A DNA stretch of 35,609 nt from a virus. Location: positions 1 to 35,609 of the IMG/VR virus record IMGVR_UViG_3300049825_000947. One strand, given 5' to 3'. Positions 30,228 through 35,609 of this stretch are shown here, piece by piece (within the stretch, counting starts at the first letter, position 1; every line of letters begins with the position of its first letter). A program made the translations under genes and the position numbers. The notes below the pieces were generated by a model, which was not told where the DNA came from, made no database searches, and worked only from the letters and a program-made list of their open reading frames with translations.

Positions 30228-30232
30228 AATTT

Positions 30233-31558
30233 TTAAATTGATTGTTTAATATCTATTACTTCTCCTAATGCGTTGGTTTCAAACCAAATGAATGGCGTAG
30301 CAGAACCTGGCTCTGTTTGTTGGATGAATACATTAGGTGTTCCTGCTAACTCGTCCGTATAAGCTAATCCTTTCCATGAACTTCCATTATGAATATGGGG
30401 TCTATTGTTGTCTCCAGAGTTGAAAATGAGCATTCCGCTAAATGGAAGCGTTATGCTTGATAATGCGGTAACAAAGAATCTAGCAGCACCTTCCCATCCC
30501 ACAGAAAATTTCATTCCACCTCTAATTACTTCTAATATATTATTGCCAGGAGCTCCATTAGTCGATTCAAATCTACCAGCCACTCCATATTCAGTTGTCA
30601 CACCAAGCACTCCAACCCCACTAGGAGATGACCCCGTAACCCCAGTTCCCTCATCATTTAATGCCGCACTGTTTAATCCTCTAGTAGATACGGCCTTATT
30701 GGTAGTAGCTCCTATATCGGTCACTTGCTGTAGATTAGCAGTAGGCACGGTATCGTCCGTATAAGCTAATCCTTTCCATGCAGACCCATTATATACCGTA
30801 GGTCTATTAGAAGATTCACTATTAAATATAATCATTCCCGATAGTGGATTAGTAATACTAGCTAATGTTGCCCTGAATATTCTAACTGCCCCATTTTTAA
30901 ATACAGTAAACGCATCACTTCTATTACTCGAGTCAGAACCATTACCATAATTAACTAATCTATCAGTATCATCATCAGCAGCAGTATAGTCAGTACCCCA
31001 CATACCTCCGCTATGTTCACTTTGACTTCTAGAATAATTACCTTGTCCTTCTACGTGAGAGTAAGTTCCGTCGTTATAGTTATTAGCTCCTTCAGTGTGT
31101 GAACTATTAGAAAGAGGTGTATTAGTATTGCTAACACCTTCTATATGAGAGTTATTAGCATTATTACTATTATTAGCCCCTTCAGTATGTGAATTATTAG
31201 ATATTACATTATGACCTACACCTTCTACATGACTGTAACTTCCTTGATTATAATTACCTCCTCCTTCCGTATGGGAATTATAAGATGTATTAGAAACAGT
31301 ATTACCCTCTCCTTGCACATAACAATTATAACCTGCTCCAATATTATAAGACCCCACTACTACTGCTAATGGGCCTGTGGCTCCATACTCAGTAGATTCT
31401 GAATCAGAATAACTAAGATCTATTGAGTCGAGTCCTACATTACCATAAAATGCGGGGTTTCTACCTGCAATTACATGTCCAATCCCGTTGCCTTCATTTA
31501 ATGGGGTTAGAGAGCTAGCGGTAAGCCCTTGAATCTGTTTAGCTTTCATCTTAGCCAT
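30233..31558 (-). CDS. Tail fibre protein with YadA-head-like SHxEG repeats (441 aa)
   Basis: The protein begins MAKMKAKQIQGLTASSL, similar to the next fibre gene's N-terminus. Residues about 90-190 contain seven copies of a short unit with SHTEG or SHVEG and Asn-rich turns (GANNSNNANNSHIEG), the left-handed beta-roll of YadA-type trimeric adhesins. The C-terminal half holds a duplicated unit: SGMIIFNSESSNRPTVYNGS, and SGMLIFNSGDNNRPHIHNGS, each followed by WKGLAYTD. It should form a trimeric fibre touching the host. The duplication is also seen as a 28-bp DNA direct repeat. Confidence 0.85.
   Translation of the reverse strand: MAKMKAKQIQGLTASSLTPLNEGNGIGHVIAGRNPAFYGNVGLDSIDLSYSDSESTEYGATGPLAVVVGSYNIGAGYNCYVQGEGNTVSNTSYNSHTEGGGNYNQGSYSHVEGVGHNVISNNSHTEGANNSNNANNSHIEGVSNTNTPLSNSSHTEGANNYNDGTYSHVEGQGNYSRSQSEHSGGMWGTDYTAADDDTDRLVNYGNGSDSSNRSDAFTVFKNGAVRIFRATLASITNPLSGMIIFNSESSNRPTVYNGSAWKGLAYTDDTVPTANLQQVTDIGATTNKAVSTRGLNSAALNDEGTGVTGSSPSGVGVLGVTTEYGVAGRFESTNGAPGNNILEVIRGGMKFSVGWEGAARFFVTALSSITLPFSGMLIFNSGDNNRPHIHNGSSWKGLAYTDELAGTPNVFIQQTEPGSATPFIWFETNALGEVIDIKQSI
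30351..30780. repeat. 28-bp direct repeat within the tail fibre gene
   Basis: The exact 28-base sequence beginning TCGTCCGTATAAGCTAATCC occurs at 30351-30378 and again at 30753-30780, 402 bp apart. It encodes part of the repeated WKGLAYTD unit. Recombination between copies would delete 402 bp, which is 134 codons, in frame. Confidence 0.85.
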
Positions 31559-31561
31559 TTT

Positions 31562-32350
31562 TTACGCTTGGTAATTAAAGTCAATTATATCTGTTGCATC
31601 TAATTGGTAACCAGCTACCGAACCTACCCAGTATAGTAAATCTCCTGCCACTATACTCGCAATAGCTTTAGCGGTTGTTCCACTATCTGCACTGAAATAG
31701 CAAGACCTTGTTTTTACTCCATCGCCTAATGTTTCTTGGTTTCCGTTTACCATAACCATAACATAACCGCCATTAGCAGGTGTTAAAGCTATTGAGGCTG
31801 CACAAGCCAAAGAGAAATCAGCACTTGTTACAGAAGCTGTCATGTTTTTGTTTTGTGTTTTTAAAACAGGGCTTGTAACAGAAAAGAATAACTGAAAGGT
31901 CAAAGAGGTTGTGCCTACTACTATAACCCCTGTATTAGATAGCCTCCAAGATGTTGATGCATTAGCCGTTCCTTCTTCTACAGAAACTGCCATTTGTGGG
32001 GTTACTTCTGATGAAGAATCCGCATCGGTGCTTCTAGTCATTGCAGAACCAGAACCATTGAATATATAAATACCATTTTGCGAAGCGGTGGTTTGGTTTT
32101 TCAATAAGACTCTGTCGCCGTTTGATAGGGTAACCCCATCAATAGTTGCTGGTGCTGTTGCGATGGTAATGTTTCCAGTTGATGCCACACGACAGCTATT
32201 TTTCCAATCTTGGTTAGAAATAGACTGTGCAACCAAAGTATCTACATAATCCTTTGTTGCTGGGTCGTTTGTAAGCGTTGGTGTTACTAAGTTTAATTTT
32301 TGCTTCGTTATTGAAGCGTCTTGAATTTGTTTGCCTTTTAATAGTGCCAT
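31562..32350 (-). CDS. Tail fibre / receptor-binding protein (262 aa)
   Basis: The protein begins MALLKGKQIQDASITKQKLN, the N-terminal attachment part of Bacteroidetes phage fibres, and continues with DPATKDYVDTLVAQSISNQD, and the conserved fibre segment DWKNSCRVASTGNITIATAP followed by DGVTLSNGDRVLLKNQTTAS and NGIYIFNGSGSAMTRSTDAD. The remainder is beta-rich. It lies 3 bp upstream of the YadA-like fibre gene and shares its N-terminal motif, so both likely attach to the same tail or neck structure. Confidence 0.85.
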   Translation of the reverse strand: MALLKGKQIQDASITKQKLNLVTPTLTNDPATKDYVDTLVAQSISNQDWKNSCRVASTGNITIATAPATIDGVTLSNGDRVLLKNQTTASQNGIYIFNGSGSAMTRSTDADSSSEVTPQMAVSVEEGTANASTSWRLSNTGVIVVGTTSLTFQLFFSVTSPVLKTQNKNMTASVTSADFSLACAASIALTPANGGYVMVMVNGNQETLGDGVKTRSCYFSADSGTTAKAIASIVAGDLLYWVGSVAGYQLDATDIIDFNYQA

Positions 32351-32369
32351 GATTTATTTATTTTATTTG

Positions 32370-32870
32370 TTAATATTTAAGTTTTATTTTGTCGGTAGTT
32401 TCTAATTCAAATTGATTGTTCCAAACCAGTTGCCAGTTTGGAGCGTTAAAAGATATTGTGTAATAATGGTTTTGATAATAGTCTGCCCCGTTTATATTTA
32501 AGTTGCTATTGGTTATATTCTGAAAAACATTAAAAACAGTTTGTCCGTCTGTGGTTACCATTAAGTCTAATTCATTTGACATTTGCAATGAATCTAACTC
32601 AGCCTCTATAAAACTTTTTATTTTGTTTATAGACCAGGTTTTGGTGGAGGAGGCGTTTAACAAATCATTAATGAAACCAGTAACCAATGACTCTACCTCT
32701 TGTTTGTTATAATAATCTGAGAGTGAATTGATGAACCCAGCTAAAAAATTGGCTTTTGTGATTTTAAACGTTGTGTCGGTCGTAATTTGATGAATGAGTA
32801 AAAAATCGCCATTTTGCGAGATGGATAATTCGTCTAATTCAGGTATTCTTTGTAATTCAAATTCGCTCAT
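32370..32870 (-). CDS. Fibre-connector or structural protein (166 aa)
   Basis: The protein begins MSEFELQRIPELDELSISQN and reads LLIHQITTDTTFKITKANFL, a pattern seen at the N-terminus of phage fibre or collar proteins that bind a preceding part. Its middle is helical (YYNKQEVESLVTGFINDLLN) and the C-terminus a strand bundle (YTISFNAPNWQLVWNNQFEL). It is the first gene of the fibre block, 40 nt from a GTCC box. Function is inferred from position. Confidence 0.65.
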   Translation of the reverse strand: MSEFELQRIPELDELSISQNGDFLLIHQITTDTTFKITKANFLAGFINSLSDYYNKQEVESLVTGFINDLLNASSTKTWSINKIKSFIEAELDSLQMSNELDLMVTTDGQTVFNVFQNITNSNLNINGADYYQNHYYTISFNAPNWQLVWNNQFELETTDKIKLKY

Positions 32871-32875
32871 AAGTC

Positions 32876-32915
32876 CAAAGTTCTATAATAACGCCCTCAA
32901 TAAAAAGGACAAAAA
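32876..32915 (-). promoter_or_regulatory. Candidate late promoter (GTCC box) for the fibre block
   Basis: Read leftward, TTTTTGTCCTTTTT (32902-32915) is followed 30 nt later by GAACTTTG (32876-32883), close to TAnnTTTG, with the ATG at 32870 after 5 nt. GTCC-to-ATG is 40 nt. It lies right after the DUF6712-like stop codon and would start the fibre block. Confidence 0.55.
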
Positions 32916-32916
32916 T

Positions 32917-33825
32917 TTAGAGGTAAAGTCCAGATTTTAGTTTTAGGTTTTCACGCATTAAAAAATCATTTGAGGCACAGGGAAAATCGGTCATTACTTT
33001 TTGTTTTGCTATGGAAAGTGCATTTTCTGCTACTTCGGTTTGGGTGTTTTTTATGTTTTCTATTGCGTTAAGGTCTAGCTTGATTGAAGTTTCCCAAGGC
33101 AATTGCTCGAACCTAAAAACCATGCCTCCGTTTTCTGTTTTGAAACTAGACTGCCCAACGGATTGAGCTATGGTATAAGCCACTACTACGGCTTCTAACA
33201 TTTTTTTAATATCGGCATTTGCTAAAACCTGTGCTTTGCAAGTTGGGTTGAGCCATTTGTCTATATAATTCATTTCTATATTTCGCATGGTGGGAACCAA
33301 GTGGTAAAAGGTTTGAGGGCTGTTGTTTAAATTAAAAAACTGCTGAAATTCGCCCAAACTTTTTACAATCAATCCATCTGTGTTTTTGATAAAAGAAGAA
33401 TTATTGAAAAAGGTAAATAGCGTTGGGTTTTCACTCAATAATGCAATGGCTTTGTCTAAAGAAAAAAAAGCGGTTTTTAGTAAGGATCGTTCAAAATCTT
33501 TTCTTTCGGGCCAGTTGGAGTTATTACTTTCTTTGTTGTTTAGCGTAGAAAATCCGCTGTTTGTGAGTTCAACAGCCATTCTTGGCACAGAAAGATAGAC
33601 GGCAAAATTGGACTCCGCTTTTTCGATGGCTTCATAAACAGATAAAACATCGGTGGGAATGGTGGTTAAATCTGCGAAATAACTGTACTGCTCTTTACCA
33701 ATGAATGGAACGATGAACCTATCCCTTGCCTCGGCAATTTGTGGTTTGATTAATTGAAAATCAAAAGCACCCTTTATGGAAACATGATTTTTGAGTTGTA
33801 TTAAATCTTTTACAATGGTGTTCAT
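32917..33825 (-). CDS. DUF6712-like structural protein (302 aa)
   Basis: This 302-residue protein follows the portal and overlaps it by 4 bp. It begins MNTIVKDLIQLKNHVSIKGA and includes QIAEARDRFIVPFIGKEQYS and EKAESNFAVYLSVPRMAVEL, a pattern seen in DUF6712 proteins of Bacteroidetes phages and prophages. These are virion proteins of unknown exact place, often head-tail connection. A mostly helical composition fits a connector. No enzymatic motif is visible. Confidence 0.75.
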   Translation of the reverse strand: MNTIVKDLIQLKNHVSIKGAFDFQLIKPQIAEARDRFIVPFIGKEQYSYFADLTTIPTDVLSVYEAIEKAESNFAVYLSVPRMAVELTNSGFSTLNNKESNNSNWPERKDFERSLLKTAFFSLDKAIALLSENPTLFTFFNNSSFIKNTDGLIVKSLGEFQQFFNLNNSPQTFYHLVPTMRNIEMNYIDKWLNPTCKAQVLANADIKKMLEAVVVAYTIAQSVGQSSFKTENGGMVFRFEQLPWETSIKLDLNAIENIKNTQTEVAENALSIAKQKVMTDFPCASNDFLMRENLKLKSGLYL

Positions 33826-35162
33826 AGTTGCACTTTTGTTTGTCCGTTTGGATTTTTGTCCAAAGTGGTTAGGTTAATGTTTGGAAAATCGGCAGATACT
33901 TCGTCGGGCCACTCGTTCCAATTTTTAATAAACTCGAAAATATCAATGGGTGTGGCTCTTTTTATAGGCATGTTGGCGGTTAGTAGAGAATACGCCTCTC
34001 TTTTGTCGCTCCCTGAACCTGATAGGTTTTTACCACCAGGGATTCCCATGCCAATGAGTGTTGGGTCAACGCCCATGGCAAATAAAATTTCTGAATTTCC
34101 TGCAGATGCGTCTGGCAAAAAGTTGCCATCTTTTAATCTGTCGTCAATTGGGATGACTTCGATTCCTTTTACCCATTGGTCGTTTTTATCTTTATACACA
34201 GGAGATTTCAAAGACCTGCCACCAGCCTTGTTACCCGTCAAATGACTATTTATGTCGTTTGACATTTCTTTTCTTTTTTCCTCTCTTTGCTCTGGCGTGA
34301 ACTCGTCCCAGTCGCCTTTGTATCTATTCTCAAAATAATCTTCTGCCACATAAATGATATACTTAAAGTGTAGCTGATTTTCAAAAATGTATTTTTTTAG
34401 TTCTGGAATAGAAGCCACCACATCGACCCAACCATTTCTATAAACCGAGTGCCAATCTACATTTGGATAATAACTTTCATCGTCCATCGTATAACCAATG
34501 GGCATGATAAAGTTTCTTATTTTGTTTTTGGCGACCTTTTCTTTGATTTCGTCAATGGTCCAAGTCCAATCTATGCAATCGACCATGGCAACATTGTCCT
34601 CTTTCACCATAGACCAATCGGAGCAGATGAAAACCTTTTCAATCTCGAAATTATCCTCATTTTGTTTACTAACCCTGCACCATGAAGCTCGGTGTCTTTT
34701 TACTCTTACAATTTTACCATCACTGACAACAAATTCAGGGAAAGCGATGTAGTGCGTTTCTAGGTCAGAAATCAAATCAATATTGAATCGTTGGTATTTG
34801 TTTTCTAAAAAGAAACTTTTTATTTCGGGATACGCCCTTTCCGATACTTGTTTTTTTATCCACTCTCCGTTCTCTTCATAGTTTTTGTAAAGGGTTAAAC
34901 CACAGCCAAACATGGTGGATTTTAAGACTCTTAATCCGCCCACTGTAGCGGCATTGTTTTTGTATTTTTCAATAAAAGAAGATGGTCCAACATTGCCCTC
35001 GCCCCACGGGACAACTTTATAATTCTTTACATTCGAAGTGTTTGTTTCATCTTTGACTTTTACGCTTATTAATGTTTTGTCTTTTGGCATTTTTTTGGTA
35101 TTGAACACAGCCAAACTTCTGCCAGAATTGAACGCATAAACACCTGCACCTAAATTTATCAT
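33822..35162 (-). CDS. Phage portal protein
   Basis: This 446-residue protein is portal-like. NNAATVGGLRVLKSTMFGCG (about 69-88) is the N-terminal core helix. The near-C-terminal NSEILFAMGVDPTLIGMGIP (about 367-386), followed by GSGSDKREAYSLL, is the portal motif of Bacteroidetes phages that contains the substrate-like loop. The ATG overlaps the preceding TGA (TGATG). Portal proteins form a 12-mer at the capsid vertex. Here it lies at the right edge while the capsid gene is at the left edge. Confidence 0.85.
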   Translation of the reverse strand: MINLGAGVYAFNSGRSLAVFNTKKMPKDKTLISVKVKDETNTSNVKNYKVVPWGEGNVGPSSFIEKYKNNAATVGGLRVLKSTMFGCGLTLYKNYEENGEWIKKQVSERAYPEIKSFFLENKYQRFNIDLISDLETHYIAFPEFVVSDGKIVRVKRHRASWCRVSKQNEDNFEIEKVFICSDWSMVKEDNVAMVDCIDWTWTIDEIKEKVAKNKIRNFIMPIGYTMDDESYYPNVDWHSVYRNGWVDVVASIPELKKYIFENQLHFKYIIYVAEDYFENRYKGDWDEFTPEQREEKRKEMSNDINSHLTGNKAGGRSLKSPVYKDKNDQWVKGIEVIPIDDRLKDGNFLPDASAGNSEILFAMGVDPTLIGMGIPGGKNLSGSGSDKREAYSLLTANMPIKRATPIDIFEFIKNWNEWPDEVSADFPNINLTTLDKNPNGQTKVQL

Positions 35163-35470
35163 CAGTAAATTACTTTTTCTCCATTAAACTCTGTTATAAA
35201 TAAAATATTAACCTTTCTGATTTCGTTGTTAGGAAGCAATAAGTTTCTAGTTCTATTGTCATAATGATTTGGATTTTTTTTAACCAAACTATCTTTGTTG
35301 ACAAGAGCCTTTTCTTTTACCTCTTTTTTTGTAAGCAACTTTACCGAATGTATTTCTATCAACCTCCCTCCTGATTTATTCATTCTATTGAAAGTTCTAA
35401 ATTTCACAGAAAAATCTTGCCCACTATGTATAACCTCCAAACACTCAGAAAGACTTGTGTAATTATTCAT
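35162..35470 (-). CDS. Hypothetical protein upstream of the portal (102 aa)
   Basis: I chose ATG 35470 (MNNYTSLSECLEVIHSGQD) because it lies 39 nt from a GTCC late box, as other late genes do; further starts at 35488 and 35494 are also in frame. The 102-residue product is basic with a short beta-rich first half (FSVKFRTFNRMNKSGGRLIE) and a KKEVKEKALVNKDSLVKKNP stretch, ending NGEKVIY. It overlaps the portal start. It could be a small structural or regulatory protein. No family is recognised. Confidence 0.6.
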   Translation of the reverse strand: MNNYTSLSECLEVIHSGQDFSVKFRTFNRMNKSGGRLIEIHSVKLLTKKEVKEKALVNKDSLVKKNPNHYDNRTRNLLLPNNEIRKVNILFITEFNGEKVIY

Positions 35471-35474
35471 GCTA

Positions 35475-35517
35475 CGAATTTCATTCATACGCATTAAAGA
35501 AAAAAGGACAAAAAAAA
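35475..35517 (-). promoter_or_regulatory. Candidate late promoter (GTCC box) for the portal operon
   Basis: Read leftward, TTTTTTTTGTCCTTTTTT (35500-35517) is followed 30 nt later by GAAATTCG (35475-35482), a weak -7 match, and the ATG at 35470 after 4 nt. GTCC-to-ATG is 39 nt. The remaining bases to the window edge (35518-35609) show no gene, except possibly the last codons of one entering from beyond the edge. Confidence 0.55.
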
Positions 35518-35609
35518 CAGCAAGATTTCCATTAGTTTTGATTTTTTTTGTAGCCTCACTTAATTGTTTTTAAAGATTATAAATCATTCATTTATAGCGT
35601 AATTTGAAT

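Noticed and set aside
31020-31300. Short repeats in the fibre gene as a DNA repeat element
   Set aside because: They are coding repeats of the SHxEG protein unit, in frame in a fibre gene, not a separate element.
20827-35494. Upstream TTG or extra ATG starts for several genes (20850, 21354, 23293, 28482, 35494)
   Set aside because: They add residues without conservation, in two cases lie inside promoter boxes or the preceding gene, and a better-placed ATG is available downstream.
1-35609. Window as a complete circular genome
   Set aside because: Joining the ends stops the capsid frame after eight codons, and no terminase is present.

Overview
The window is an AT-rich (roughly one third G+C by eye) stretch of a temperate tailed-phage genome, a siphovirus-type prophage or free phage of a Bacteroidetes host, most likely Flavobacteriia. 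Three things point to the host: TAnnTTTG-type -7 promoter boxes, an almost complete lack of Shine-Dalgarno sites, and protein families typical of Bacteroidetes phages (DUF6712-like protein, BACON-type tail protein, Bacteroidetes-style tyrosine integrase). No host gene is visible at either end.

Layout. Almost everything reads leftward. At the right edge is a small protein, the portal, a DUF6712-like protein and a fibre/tail-tip block (35.5-28.5 kb). A lysis block follows (M15 endolysin, HNH endonuclease, small protein, holin; 28.5-26.9 kb), then two head-tail/tail genes (26.9-25.6 kb). A 4.7-kb accessory island (25.6-20.9 kb) carries HigBA, a membrane-anchored BRCT protein, a rightward XRE regulator, a four-gene small-protein operon and a three-gene HEPN / unknown / SecB-like operon. 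Tail genes resume with a gp10-like protein, the tape measure and two large tail-tip proteins (20.8-12.5 kb). The rightward integrase, candidate attP, a half-size repressor-like protein and the S24 repressor lie at 12.5-10.1 kb. A leftward early operon (10.0-3.3 kb) has small regulators, an SF3 primase-helicase, an SSB-like protein and a C5 methyltransferase, and ends at a clear terminator. A gene-free region with ten GTAAC motifs follows. The left edge has two unidentified proteins, a protease-scaffold and a major capsid gene cut by the window. No terminase is present, so at least part of the packaging module lies outside.

How it works together. A 12-bp inverted operator overlaps the early leftward promoter next to the repressor gene, which is a normal lysogeny switch. 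Several structural gene groups are preceded by a TTTTTGTCCTTTTT box. In three cases it sits 38-40 nt before the start codon, which suggests a phage-specific, activator-dependent late promoter. One such box lies immediately after the terminator that closes the accessory island and would restart tail-gene transcription.

The most interesting locus is 20.9-22.3 kb. A UPF0332-type HEPN protein, an unidentified 172-residue protein and a SecB-like chaperone are translationally coupled and bracketed by their own promoter and terminator. The layout resembles a toxin-antitoxin-chaperone (TAC) module, here with a HEPN protein as the candidate toxin.
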